The notes under the pieces are model-generated. The model worked only from the letters and a program-made list of their open reading frames with translations, made no database searches and was not told the DNA's origin. Source: Patescibacteria group bacterium (GTDB lineage Bacteria; Patescibacteriota; Minisyncoccia; Minisyncoccales; GWA2-46-15). Taken from it: a DNA stretch of 27,737 nt. The DNA lies in contig JAHIOR010000081.1 in the NCBI GenBank assembly GCA_018895125.1, positions 1 through 27,737 of the forward strand, given 5' to 3'. A program made the position numbers and the translations under genes. How positions within the stretch are numbered: position 1 is the stretch's first letter; the number at the start of each line of letters is the position of its first letter. Below, in pieces: positions 6,995-15,567 of the stretch.

Positions 6995-9699
6995 CGGCTT
7001 GAGCTTAAAGATTTCTTCCTCTTAGAATTATCTTTTTGAATTGGCAAAGAAAAAACTATTTTATTAGCAGCTTCATCAACCAAAACCGGTTGAGAATCAA
7101 CTTCCCCGGAGACTATTTTTAAAGCTAAAGGATCTAAAATCAGTTGTTGAATGATTCTTTTTAAAGGCCGGGCTCCCAAGTTAGGGTCAAAGCCTTTTTC
7201 AGCCAGAAACTCTTTAACCCGGTTTGCAAAGCCAATCTGAATCTTTTTTGTTTTTAGCCTTAGAACTACCTTATCCAGTTCCAAATCAACAATCTTTTTA
7301 ATCTCCGGTTTGCCCAAATAATTAAAGATAATAATTTCGTCAATTCTGTTTAAAAACTCAGGCCTAAAGCTGTCTTTTAAAGACTTCATTACCTTGTCTC
7401 TTAAAGATTCACGGCGGATTCCTTTTTCGTCCCCGAGAGTAAACCCCAAAGAAGCTTCCTTGGTAATAATTTCAGAACCGGCGTTTGAAGTCATGACTAA
7501 AATGGCATTTTTAAAAGAAGCTACCCTGCCCTTGGCATCAGTCAGCCGGCCGTCTTCTAAAATCTGAAGCAGCATGTTGAAAACTTCAGGATGGGCTTTT
7601 TCAATCTCGTCAAGCAAGACCACGCTATAAGGCCTTCTCCTGATCTTTTCTGTTAATTGGCCGCCTTCTTCATAGCCAACATAACCCGGAGGCGAGCCAA
7701 TCATTTTGGAAGTGGTGTGCCGCTCCATATACTCTGACATATCAAGCCTGATCATGGCATTTTCGTCATTAAACAAGAATTCAGCCAAAGCCCTGACAGT
7801 TTCAGTTTTACCCACTCCGGTAGGCCCTAAGAACATGAAAGACCCTAAGGGCCGGTTCTCCTCTGAAATACCAGCTCGAGACCGTCTAATGGCATTAGCA
7901 ATGGCTTTAATGGCCTGGTCTTGGCCAATAATTCTTTTAGTTAGAATTTGTTCGATTTTAGTCAGCTTCTTGGCTTCTGCTTCTATTAATCTGGTCAAAG
8001 GAATGCCTGTCCAGCGGGAAACTACCTTGGCAATATCTTCTTCATCAACTTCCTTTTTCAGCATCGGCTTTGATTTCTGCAACCTAACCAGCTTAGTCTC
8101 AGAGGATTTTAGCTGTTTTAAAAGCAAAGGAATTTGGCCATATTTTAATTCAGCTACTTTTTGCAAATCTCCATTTCGCTGAGCTGTTTCAGCTGAAAAC
8201 TGGGCCTGCTCAATCTCATTTCTTAAAGACTTAATTTTATCAGCAACCTCTTTTTCTCCTCTCCAGCTAGCGCCAATAGCCTTGATCTTTTCATTCAAAT
8301 CAGCTAATTGTCTGGCAATAGTTTTAATCTTTCTAATTGAGGCCTTATCAGTCTCATTTTTCAAAGCTTGCTTTTCAATCTCTAATTTTTGAGCCTCCCT
8401 CTTCAGATTCTCAAGTTCAACTGGCTCAGATTCCATTTCCAATCTTAACGAACTCATGGCCTCATCCATTAAATCTACTGCTTTGTCCGGCAAAAACCGA
8501 TCAGGAATATACCTGGCTGATAAGTCAGCTGCAGCTTTCAAGGCAAAATCTTTAATCCTAACTCCATGATGAAGCTCATATTTTTCCTTAATGCCTCTTA
8601 ATATTAAAACCGTATCTTCAATAGTAGGTTCAGCTACATAAATCGGCTGGAACCTTCTTTCAAGAGCCCCATCTCTTTCAATGTATTTCTGGTATTCTTT
8701 TAAAGTGGTAGCGCCAATGGCCTTTAATTCACCCCTGGCCAAGGCCGGCTTTAAAAGATTGGAAGCGTCAATGGCTCCTTCAGCTGCTCCAGCTCCAACT
8801 AAAGTATGCAATTCATCAATAAAAAGAATGTAATGACCAGCTGCCCTGTTAACCTCTTTTAAAAGCGCTTTAATCCTGTCTTCAAACTCGCCCCTGTATC
8901 TGGTGCCGGCAATAATGGCTCCCAAATCAAGAGAAATGAGTTCTTTATCCCTCAGACTCTGAGGCACTTCAGCATTAATAATTCTTTGTGCCAAACCCTC
9001 AACCACAGCAGTTTTGCCAACTCCGGGTTCGCCAATCAAAACCGGGTTATTCTTAGTTCTCCGGCTCAAAACCTGCATTAATCTTCTAATCTCGTTTTCC
9101 CGGCCAATAACCGGATCTAGCTTGCCTTTTTTAGCTAAAAGCGTCAGATTGCGGGCATATTTTTCTATCACCTGATATTTTGACTCAGGCTCTGGATCAG
9201 TAATTCTTTGACCACCCCTGATTTGAGCTAAAACCTTGAGAACAGTTTCATAATCTAGCTTGCCAAATTCAATTGTGGCCTCGCCCCCGCTGGGCCTGAT
9301 AAAACTGGCCTTTTCTAAAATATCTTTGGCTCGGCTGGGCACGTCAAGTAAGGCTAAAAAGAAATGTTCAACAGAAATGAACTCATCAGCCATTTTCACT
9401 GCTTCCTGTTTGGTTCTTTCCATAACCTTGGCCATGTCCTGAGTTAAATAAAACTGGCCAAAGGCCTGAGGAACAACAATAGCTGGAATCTTGCTGATTT
9501 CCCGGTCAATCTTTTCTTTTAAAACATCATCGTCAACCCCGAGCTTTTGCAACAGTATTAAAACCACGCTTTCATCTTGAGAAAGCAAAGCGCCTAATAA
9601 ATGCAAGGCATCAATCTGCTGCTGGCCCTTTTCTTGAGCCAGGTTTTGGGCCTGCAGAATGACATCTTGAGCTTTTCTGGTAAAGTTTCCTCCGTTCAT
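6991..9699 (-). CDS. clpB: ClpB-type AAA+ disaggregase with a ClpP-loop-like LGF tripeptide
   Basis: The 902-aa Hsp100 protein has a Clp N-domain (about 1-150). AAA+ module 1 carries Walker A GEPGVGKT (223-230) and Walker B ILFIDE (291-296). A long coiled-coil middle domain (about 413-545) is of ClpB length. AAA+ module 2 carries Walker A GPTGVGKT (625-632) and Walker B VVLLDE (693-698). The middle domain, with AELKYGQIPLLLKQL and SRWTGIPLTRL, marks it as ClpB rather than ClpC or ClpA. However, residues 751-753 read LGF where ClpC has VGF and ClpA has IGL, the loop that docks on ClpP; typical ClpB lacks it. ClpB resolves aggregates with DnaK; degradation with ClpP would be inference, and no clpP is in the window. 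An inverted repeat resembling CIRCE lies at 9709-9730. Confidence 0.93.
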   Translation of the reverse strand: MNGGNFTRKAQDVILQAQNLAQEKGQQQIDALHLLGALLSQDESVVLILLQKLGVDDDVLKEKIDREISKIPAIVVPQAFGQFYLTQDMAKVMERTKQEAVKMADEFISVEHFFLALLDVPSRAKDILEKASFIRPSGGEATIEFGKLDYETVLKVLAQIRGGQRITDPEPESKYQVIEKYARNLTLLAKKGKLDPVIGRENEIRRLMQVLSRRTKNNPVLIGEPGVGKTAVVEGLAQRIINAEVPQSLRDKELISLDLGAIIAGTRYRGEFEDRIKALLKEVNRAAGHYILFIDELHTLVGAGAAEGAIDASNLLKPALARGELKAIGATTLKEYQKYIERDGALERRFQPIYVAEPTIEDTVLILRGIKEKYELHHGVRIKDFALKAAADLSARYIPDRFLPDKAVDLMDEAMSSLRLEMESEPVELENLKREAQKLEIEKQALKNETDKASIRKIKTIARQLADLNEKIKAIGASWRGEKEVADKIKSLRNEIEQAQFSAETAQRNGDLQKVAELKYGQIPLLLKQLKSSETKLVRLQKSKPMLKKEVDEEDIAKVVSRWTGIPLTRLIEAEAKKLTKIEQILTKRIIGQDQAIKAIANAIRRSRAGISEENRPLGSFMFLGPTGVGKTETVRALAEFLFNDENAMIRLDMSEYMERHTTSKMIGSPPGYVGYEEGGQLTEKIRRRPYSVVLLDEIEKAHPEVFNMLLQILEDGRLTDAKGRVASFKNAILVMTSNAGSEIITKEASLGFTLGDEKGIRRESLRDKVMKSLKDSFRPEFLNRIDEIIIFNYLGKPEIKKIVDLELDKVVLRLKTKKIQIGFANRVKEFLAEKGFDPNLGARPLKRIIQQLILDPLALKIVSGEVDSQPVLVDEAANKIVFSLPIQKDNSKRKKSLSSSR

Positions 9700-9708
9700 G
9701 CTCTTAAT

Positions 9709-9730
9709 TTAGCACTATTTTTATTGCTAA
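9709..9730. promoter_or_regulatory. CIRCE-like inverted repeat upstream of clpB
   Basis: TTAGCACTA-TTTT-TATTGCTAA is an imperfect inverted repeat 10-31 bp upstream of clpB. The outer halves match the HrcA operator CIRCE (TTAGCACTC-N9-GAGTGCTAA) well, but the spacer is 4 bp rather than 9, so it may be a relic or variant heat-shock operator or another regulator's site. Confidence 0.35.
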
Positions 9731-9770
9731 TCAAGCGTCAACGCAACATATAGCACTGACGGTCGTCTAG

Positions 9771-9776
9771 ATTATA
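9771..9776 (-). promoter_or_regulatory. Predicted -10 element for clpB
   Basis: A perfect TATAAT (9776-9771, minus strand) lies between htrA and clpB, with no convincing -35. Transcription from near 9764 would give a leader of about 65 nt that contains the CIRCE-like repeat. A second possible element, TTGACG (9741-9736), lacks a good -10. Confidence 0.3.
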
Positions 9777-9788
9777 TGTCATGCGCAA

Positions 9789-11117
9789 TTACTCTGTTCT
9801 TTCGCCGAGAGTAACGTCAATAATCTTTTCCTGGCCCTGGCTTAAGACTTTCATCTTAACAACCTGGCCGGGATTATAATCCTGGATGATTTCAAGAAGA
9901 GTATTTTCAGCAGTGACCTTTTGTCCGTTAACTTCAAGAATAATATCTTTATCTTTAATGCCAGCTTTGTCTGCAGCTGATCCCGGAACCACAGCCACTT
10001 CTCCTTTTTGACTGCCACTAGTAATCCAAGCCCCGTAGTTTACGGGCAGATTATTATCTTTCTGAACCTGATCAGTAATAGTCACCAATCTGACTCCTAA
10101 AAAAGGATAGCTGATCTTGCCTGAAGCAATGGCCTGATTAATATTTCTTTTAGCTAAATTAATGGGAATGGCAAAACCAATGTTTTGGGCGTCTAAAACT
10201 GTGGCCGTGTTAATGCCAATTACTTCTCCTCTTAAATTAAGCAAGGGACCGCCTGAATTTCCCTTATTAATAGCAGCATCGGTTTGAATGACGTCTTCTA
10301 GGGTTTCAACCAAACCACCGCCTGAAGCAGTAATAGTTCTACCTAAGCCCGAAACCACGCCAACAGAAATAGTATTACGATACTCTCCTAGAGCATTACC
10401 AATAGCAATAACTGTTTGGCCAATCTCTAGTTTTGAAGAATCTCCTAGCTTAACCACTGAAAAAGGCTTGTCAGAAAGATTACCGCTATCATCGGTTACC
10501 TTTTCCTTTTCAATTTTTAAAACCGCTAGATCTTGAGCCGGATCTTTGGCTAAAACCTTGGCTGGAAACTTTCTGCCGTCAGTAGTTATAACCGTATATT
10601 CTGCGCTAGCATCTAAAACCACATGCTTGTTGGTAATAACAATGCCGTCCGAGGAAACAATAAAGCCGGATCCGCCGCCAATCTCTTTTTTCTCAGTACC
10701 TATTTGCCTGTATTGGGGAATCTGAATCTGAAAAAAGGGATCGTTAAAAAACCCGTCAAAAGGAGAAACGTAATATTCTTCAATTACCGGCAAGTCCTTG
10801 CTGACAATAATAGAAACTACAGCCGGCGAATAATCCTTGACCACGTTAATTACAGCCTGCTCTTGACTGGTTTGAGGAACATATTCTTGGTTTTCTGATG
10901 CTGGATTTTCTATCTCAATGTTTCTTGATTTCAAAAAACTGTCAGTCAGCTGATTAATATAAGTCGCTAAGGGTTTTAAAGGATAATCCGCCTTCAACTT
11001 ATCCAATGACAATCCGGCAGCAAATCCTACAACAGAAACGAAAATGATAAAAATAACTCCGATTAAAAAGAATAAGAGAAACCTGTATTTTTTAAAAAAG
11101 TCTTTCGTTTTATTCAT
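9789..11117 (-). CDS. htrA: HtrA/DegP-type serine protease with PDZ domain
   Basis: The 442-aa protease acts outside the membrane on misfolded proteins. An N-terminal segment (about residues 11-36) is a membrane anchor. The trypsin-like domain carries a complete triad: His165 in ITNKHV, Asp196 in DPAQDLAVL, and Ser288 in GNSGGP. One PDZ domain (about 350-440) includes GSAADKAGIKDKDIILEVNG. A long linker at about 50-95 is polar and may be disordered. A promoter-like TGTTAGAAT and two inverted repeats lie in the 79-bp gap upstream. It heads a proteostasis group with clpB and an inactive HtrA relative downstream, all on the same strand. The family assignment is firm; membership of a single transcript with clpB is less certain because clpB may have its own promoter. 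Confidence 0.95.
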   Translation of the reverse strand: MNKTKDFFKKYRFLLFFLIGVIFIIFVSVVGFAAGLSLDKLKADYPLKPLATYINQLTDSFLKSRNIEIENPASENQEYVPQTSQEQAVINVVKDYSPAVVSIIVSKDLPVIEEYYVSPFDGFFNDPFFQIQIPQYRQIGTEKKEIGGGSGFIVSSDGIVITNKHVVLDASAEYTVITTDGRKFPAKVLAKDPAQDLAVLKIEKEKVTDDSGNLSDKPFSVVKLGDSSKLEIGQTVIAIGNALGEYRNTISVGVVSGLGRTITASGGGLVETLEDVIQTDAAINKGNSGGPLLNLRGEVIGINTATVLDAQNIGFAIPINLAKRNINQAIASGKISYPFLGVRLVTITDQVQKDNNLPVNYGAWITSGSQKGEVAVVPGSAADKAGIKDKDIILEVNGQKVTAENTLLEIIQDYNPGQVVKMKVLSQGQEKIIDVTLGERTE

Positions 11118-11138
11118 TAGTTACAAAATATGTCTGTA

Positions 11139-11183
11139 AACTCCAAAGGAGTTACATTTTATGTCAAATTCTAACAAGAATTT
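11139..11183 (-). promoter_or_regulatory. Two inverted repeats and extended -10 promoter before htrA
   Basis: AAATTCT-AACA-AGAATTT (11166-11183) is a perfect 7-4-7 inverted repeat overlapping an extended -10, TGTTAGAAT on the minus strand (11176-11168). A second repeat, AACTCC-AAA-GGAGTT (11139-11153), would lie in the leader of htrA. A nearly identical repeat-promoter overlap occurs before ftsZ. There is no U-tract, so a terminator for the upstream dehydrogenase gene is not supported. Confidence 0.4.
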
Positions 11184-11196
11184 TCATTTCCTTGTA

Positions 11197-12333
11197 TTAT
11201 TTATTCATGGCTTTTAAGACATTGTCTTTAGCTAAAACGAAAGCTATTTGTCGAGGGTTGCGTTTTTTCTTCAAGCTTTCTGTTAAGACCTGTCTAGTAG
11301 CTTTTTTAATCTTTTCTTCCACAATTTTAAACATAATATCCGGACCCCGGCCGCTCCACTCAACAAAAGAAGAAATGACTCCCCCTCCATTGGCAACAAA
11401 ATCCGGGACAATCATAATGCCTTTTCTCCAAAGCCTGTCTTCAATCTTTTCCGGAATCGGGATATTGGCTCCCTCAACAATTATTCTAGCTTTAACCTTA
11501 TTATAATTCTTTTGATTGATAACGTCGGAAACTGCGGCCGGAATTAAAATATCAACCGGCAATTCATAAATTCGATCCCGAGACAAAATCTTAGCCTTAT
11601 TATAATTAGTTAATGATTTACCCTTTTCCTTTAAACGAGTAATTAAACCCAAATCCAGACCGTCTTTATTAAAAATAGTACCATCAGTCTCAGAAACAGC
11701 CACAATCTTAGCGCCAGCTTCAGCTAAATGTTTGGCAGCAAAACTGCCCACATTTCCAAAACCAGCTATAGCTACGCTAGCTCCTTTTAATTCAAGACCT
11801 AAAACGCTAGCAGCTACTTCTGTTGCCTTGGCAACACCAAAGCCGGTTGATCCCAGCTCATGAGGCAAGCCGCAAACTTTACCGCTTTTCAGGCGGCGGC
11901 AAAAACTAGCTGGTTTACCGGTTGAAGCTTTCCAATTATTTAAGCTTTCAGCAAACCATTTCATTTCCTGCTCCGCAGTGCCAATATCCGGACCGGCAAT
12001 ATAATATTTAGGAATAAAAGGAGCCAATAATCTGGCAAACTCTTTAATGATTTCTTTCTTTTCTTTTAGAGAAACTTTTCTAGGATCAATAATAATTCCA
12101 GCCTTGGCGCCCCCGAAGGGTAAATCAAAAAGAGAATTTTTCCAAGTCATGGTTCGAGCCAGCCTAAAAAGCTCGAAAGGATTAAGACCCGAGGCCATTC
12201 TAATGCCGCCTTTACCAGGCCCCATGGCAAGATTATCAATGATTAAAAGCCCTTTGAAACAAGGTTTCGAAGAACTAACTTCAACCACGTAAGCTGGCCC
12301 GAATTTATCAGCAATGATTTTTTGTGCTTTCAT
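11197..12333 (-). CDS. Glu/Leu/Phe/Val-type amino-acid dehydrogenase
   Basis: The 378-aa product belongs to the family that oxidatively deaminates glutamate or a branched/aromatic amino acid with NAD(P). Expected residues are present: Lys41 in GPGKGGIRM, Lys65 in MTWKN, the catalytic-type Lys77 in LPFGGAKAGI, and Asp116 in AGPDIGT. The nucleotide-binding Rossmann motif is GFGNVG (191-196). GGAKAGI departs slightly from the usual GGGKGGI. At 378 aa it is somewhat shorter than the 410-450 aa of typical glutamate dehydrogenases, so I leave substrate open, although glutamate is the most likely. It follows the membrane glycosidase gene by 5 bp and probably ends the four-gene operon that starts at 15552. 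The metabolic link to the other three genes is not obvious. Confidence 0.9.
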   Translation of the reverse strand: MKAQKIIADKFGPAYVVEVSSSKPCFKGLLIIDNLAMGPGKGGIRMASGLNPFELFRLARTMTWKNSLFDLPFGGAKAGIIIDPRKVSLKEKKEIIKEFARLLAPFIPKYYIAGPDIGTAEQEMKWFAESLNNWKASTGKPASFCRRLKSGKVCGLPHELGSTGFGVAKATEVAASVLGLELKGASVAIAGFGNVGSFAAKHLAEAGAKIVAVSETDGTIFNKDGLDLGLITRLKEKGKSLTNYNKAKILSRDRIYELPVDILIPAAVSDVINQKNYNKVKARIIVEGANIPIPEKIEDRLWRKGIMIVPDFVANGGGVISSFVEWSGRGPDIMFKIVEEKIKKATRQVLTESLKKKRNPRQIAFVLAKDNVLKAMNK

Positions 12334-12338
12334 TATTT

Positions 12339-13340
12339 TTATTGGCTGAATAATTCTTTAGCTTGGTTCCAGAAAGAATCGTCTCCCTGAGTCTCTTTCA
12401 TCCAATACCACCATTCTCCTCCCCAGAGATAAAACGTGTCAAGACCGGTTTTCTTGGCAAATTCAATATTCCCGGAAAACCTGGTTAAATCCATGCTTTT
12501 TTTCTGCTCTTCTAAAGAAATATCATAAAGAAGCTTGGGGCCCCAGGGCTCAGCCTGCAATTCAACACAGATTACTTCTTTGTTGAAAAGCTTTTTTATT
12601 AATTCAGCTTTGCGGTAATAATAAATTGGAGAAAAAGGATAATCAATATACATGCCCAGATCGCCCTGCCAAACCCGGCGATAAAGAGTCGTGCCAATAA
12701 TATCGCTGCCAACGCCAGCCACTCTTAGCCAAGAGGACCACTCTCCGCTATCAGTAATAATCACCGGTCTCTTAGAAAGATCCAAACTTTTGACTAAAGC
12801 AATTTCTTGTTTTAAAAATCTTTTATCCGGTTTCGGACACTCGCCAAAAGGAAACAAGGGTTCATTTTCAACCTGCCAAGCCCAAATACTGGAATGCTTC
12901 TGGTAGCGGGAAACCGCCTTTTCCAATAATTTTAAAACTGCTTGCTGACGCTCTTCTTTTGGCAAATCTTTCGCCCAGTCGGGGAAATGGCATTCCGGCC
13001 AGCGCGGCGTTCTCATGCCGATAACCAAAATGATTTTGGCTCCATACCTTTCCGCCTGGTCAATTTGCCAATCCAAATCAGCAAAATTATAGCTCCCCAT
13101 TTCCGGCTCTAGCAAATCCCAGGCAGTTGAAAGCTTTATCTCTCTAGCTCCCAGATCTTCAAGGTAAGCCAAATAAACTTCTTTCCAGTCCAAGCCCATA
13201 TCCCGGGCGTGTTTCTGGGAAAAATCAATTCCCCAGGTAATGTTTTTTGCTTGCGGAGGACGCCCCACAAACAGATAAATTGCCAAAACCACTAATAATA
13301 TTAAGAGAATTAAAACTGCTTTTTTTAGAATTGTTTTCAA
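12339..13340 (-). CDS. Membrane-anchored clan GH-A (TIM-barrel) glycosidase-like protein
   Basis: The 333-aa product has an N-terminal membrane anchor (about residues 6-25) and a TIM-barrel domain resembling clan GH-A enzymes (GH5/GH39/GH42-like). Support comes from a strand with GIDFSQKHARDMGLDW, the barrel segment IKLSTAWDLLEPE, and WQVENEP, which gives the acid/base Glu160. A later strand, VICVELQAEPW, holds a candidate nucleophile at Glu260 or Glu264. The C-terminal DTFYLWGGEWWYW is rich in aromatics, as expected for a sugar-binding cleft. It overlaps the upstream transporter gene by 4 bp and is followed after 5 bp by the dehydrogenase. A role in trimming or turnover of a surface glycan is inference; the exact GH family cannot be set by eye. 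Confidence 0.75.
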   Translation of the reverse strand: MKTILKKAVLILLILLVVLAIYLFVGRPPQAKNITWGIDFSQKHARDMGLDWKEVYLAYLEDLGAREIKLSTAWDLLEPEMGSYNFADLDWQIDQAERYGAKIILVIGMRTPRWPECHFPDWAKDLPKEERQQAVLKLLEKAVSRYQKHSSIWAWQVENEPLFPFGECPKPDKRFLKQEIALVKSLDLSKRPVIITDSGEWSSWLRVAGVGSDIIGTTLYRRVWQGDLGMYIDYPFSPIYYYRKAELIKKLFNKEVICVELQAEPWGPKLLYDISLEEQKKSMDLTRFSGNIEFAKKTGLDTFYLWGGEWWYWMKETQGDDSFWNQAKELFSQ

Positions 13341-14245
13341 GTTAAAGAAGCTAGCAGAGCCAGCCCGCTAATAATTATTAAAATGGCGATTGTTTTTTGA
13401 ATAAGATTTTCCTTAGACAGCTTTTCTTCAGCTATTTTCGGGAACTTAACTGAAAGTAAAATTGACAAACAGAATAAGAAAACATACCTGGTTCCCTCCA
13501 AAGCATTGATAAAAGCCAAATGGCTAATTGGAGCTATGGCCACGGCAAAATTCTGCAGCAATGATGCCATGGTGCCAACGCCCTGGTTAGCAATAAATAT
13601 TAAACCTGTTTTCTTCTTAAAGGTTGGCTTTTTTTGGAAAACATCAGCTCTGACTGCCGGACTGAATAAAAACAGCAAGCTTACTAGAAAAGCTCCTGCC
13701 CGGCTAATAATCAATGTTGTCCAGAAAGGCAAAACAAGATAAAGGTTTTTCATCAAAACAAAGCTTAGGGAAAATAGAAAGGCAGCCGCCGCAGAAAAAG
13801 CAAAGCTTTTAAAAGAAATTGCTTTGCCTCTTTTAAGACTGATTAAAACGCTGCCAAGCACCAATAGGAAAAAAGAAGCTAGCTCTTTATTAGATAAACT
13901 GACACTCTCCTTAAAAAGAATATAAACCAAAACCATGGTAAATAAGGGCAAGGCTGCGCCAATGGCCGGAATTACTCTTGAGGCTTCAAACTGCTCTAAA
14001 GCAGAATAAAGAAAGAAACAAGCGAGAACGCCGGCGCCGCCAGCTAAAATTGCTAATAGCATTTGATGCGGAGTGGGAATAATAAAACCAACAAATGGGA
14101 TCAAAAATAAAAGTAAAATTCCCGGAGCGTTAACAAAAAAAGTATAGCTTTTTGGTTCAGGCGGTCCGGAAAGCAAATAATCATCCCCTAGGGCTGTGAA
14201 AGCCAGTAAAAGATAACTTAAAATCGCAATAAAAACCCAGCTCAT
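13337..14245 (-). CDS. EamA/DMT-family transporter
   Basis: The 302-aa product is almost entirely hydrophobic, with about ten membrane segments, matching the drug/metabolite transporter superfamily of two EamA repeats. The first repeat includes FFLYSALEQFEASRVIPAIG and ALPLFTMVLVYILFKESV, a typical helix 3-4 and helix 4-5 signature. The second has an equivalent NALEGTRYVFLFCLSILL. The start overlaps the glycosyltransferase gene by 4 bp (ATGA), and the end overlaps the glycosidase gene by 4 bp, so these are one transcript. Substrate cannot be read from the sequence. Given its neighbours, a lipid-linked sugar or lipid precursor is one possibility and an amino acid another. Confidence 0.85.
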   Translation of the reverse strand: MSWVFIAILSYLLLAFTALGDDYLLSGPPEPKSYTFFVNAPGILLLFLIPFVGFIIPTPHQMLLAILAGGAGVLACFFLYSALEQFEASRVIPAIGAALPLFTMVLVYILFKESVSLSNKELASFFLLVLGSVLISLKRGKAISFKSFAFSAAAAFLFSLSFVLMKNLYLVLPFWTTLIISRAGAFLVSLLFLFSPAVRADVFQKKPTFKKKTGLIFIANQGVGTMASLLQNFAVAIAPISHLAFINALEGTRYVFLFCLSILLSVKFPKIAEEKLSKENLIQKTIAILIIISGLALLASLT

Positions 14246-15552
14246 TTTTCAACTGCTTTTTGAATATTAATCGTTGCTTGACTTTCTCCGTCAATAAAAC
14301 CGCTAAAAGCCCTTTCAGCCAAATGCCCTTCATTAATCATGTCAGTAATCCATTCAGCGGCAAAACTAGGATTCTTTTGTAAAACACCAAAATCAGACTT
14401 TAAAAGCCATCTTTTATTAAACTCCTCGTGAGAGCCAATGGTTGGAGCAATAATAATAGGTAAACCCAAGGCCGCATAAAAAGAAAGTTCCGAAGGCTTG
14501 GTCCAAAGAATATCGGTTTTTCTCAAGGATTGATTAAAAGCCTGAAAATACTCCTTCATATTTGGAGCAGATAGGATTTCCAGAGATCCTCCAATCTGAT
14601 CACTCAAACCGAGATCTTTAATCTCTTGCTCAAAATATTCCTTAACCGCTTTTCTAATGCCTGCCACTAAAATCATTTTTATTTCTCCGGCCTTAACCCT
14701 GAATTTAAGGCTCTCTAAAACAGCTATTGCCATTTCTTTTTGAGCACCGGCCCCTCCAACCGCAAACATTAAAGTTAAAGGATGATCAGCCTGATCGGGA
14801 AAGGAACCAAGTTTTTCTGTCAATAAAGAATCATATTTATCAAAAAACCTCTTCCGAGGATCAAGGTTTAATAAACGATTTTTTAAATCTTCTTTTAATG
14901 CCTCAATGTTTTCTAAAGGCAAAGGATAGCCGGTAAAAAGAATGTTTTCCGGCTTGACGCCGTAAAGTTTCAGTCTTTCAGCCACTCTCTTGGTTGGAGC
15001 AAAATACTTGATCTTGCTTTTCCGGGGATCTAACGGCACCCAGGTTCTGGACATGTCAGTATCGCAAACAGTGCAAAAGATTTCTCCGGGATATTTAAAA
15101 AACTCTGCCATAAAAGCCGGTGTAAAAAAAGTGCAAATCAGAGGTAAATGTTTTTCAACCTGTCCTGAGCTCAGTCGAAGGATCAAGTCTTTGCCCCAGC
15201 CTTTTCCAATTAAAGAATAAAGCTGTTTTAAAGTAAAATCCGGCTTGGATAAATCCCGTTTTGGATAAAATTGGGGCACTCTTTGAAAAAAATCAAAAAT
15301 GGCAAAAACTAAACCGCCAATCAAAGGCACTCTCTTGAAAGCTGAAACTGCTTCGTAAAACTTTCTCGAGTTTTCCCAAAGCTTTCTGTCTTTTAAGGGC
15401 ATGCCGTTATAATTATTGGCGCAGATAATTTTTTCCCCGGGTGATAAGTGCTTTAGGTTGTCAGCGGTGCGCTGATGACCATAGCCCATATCAACGGTAA
15501 TCACCCAAGCTTTTTGATTTGAAAATATGTCTTCTGCCGCATCTTTTATCAT
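14242..15552 (-). CDS. GT28-like (MGDG synthase / MurG-type) glycosyltransferase carrying an in-frame dispersed repeat
   Basis: The 436-aa product has a two-domain GT-B layout as in MurG and monogalactosyldiacylglycerol synthases. The N-terminal motif is DMGYGHQRTADNL (21-33). A hinge region has FAPTKRVAERLKLYGVKPEN. The C-terminal nucleotide-sugar domain has MFAVGGAGAQKEM and TKPSELSFYAALGLPIIIAP, then IGSHEEFNKRW. It probably transfers a sugar to a lipid or lipid-linked acceptor at the inner membrane face; donor and acceptor are unknown. At about residues 124-131 the frame reads LRLSSGQ, encoded by a known type of dispersed repeat (15159-15182) and likely an insertion in an otherwise ordinary protein. 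It heads an operon with the transporter, glycosidase and dehydrogenase. A TATAAT lies 16-21 bp upstream of the ATG. Confidence 0.75.
   Translation of the reverse strand: MIKDAAEDIFSNQKAWVITVDMGYGHQRTADNLKHLSPGEKIICANNYNGMPLKDRKLWENSRKFYEAVSAFKRVPLIGGLVFAIFDFFQRVPQFYPKRDLSKPDFTLKQLYSLIGKGWGKDLILRLSSGQVEKHLPLICTFFTPAFMAEFFKYPGEIFCTVCDTDMSRTWVPLDPRKSKIKYFAPTKRVAERLKLYGVKPENILFTGYPLPLENIEALKEDLKNRLLNLDPRKRFFDKYDSLLTEKLGSFPDQADHPLTLMFAVGGAGAQKEMAIAVLESLKFRVKAGEIKMILVAGIRKAVKEYFEQEIKDLGLSDQIGGSLEILSAPNMKEYFQAFNQSLRKTDILWTKPSELSFYAALGLPIIIAPTIGSHEEFNKRWLLKSDFGVLQKNPSFAAEWITDMINEGHLAERAFSGFIDGESQATINIQKAVEK
15159..15182. repeat. Dispersed short repeat (CTTCGACTGAGCTCAGGACA type) inside a coding frame
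   Basis: The minus strand reads CTTCGACTGAGCTCAGGACA followed by GG. From general knowledge, this sequence and close variants recur in very many environmental bacterial genomes, including CPR, as a short intergenic repeat. Here it is read as LRLSSGQ within the glycosyltransferase. The GAGCTC centre is palindromic. Confidence 0.65.
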
Positions 15553-15567
15553 ATCTTTTATTCTAGT

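Noticed and set aside
7706..8182. Plus-strand frames inside clpB, htrA, nrdD and ftsZ
   Set aside because: They are antisense shadows of well-conserved minus-strand genes, with no family resemblance of their own.
11139..11153. Intrinsic terminator for the amino-acid dehydrogenase gene
   Set aside because: The hairpin AACTCC-AAA-GGAGTT has no following U-tract and lies in the predicted htrA leader.
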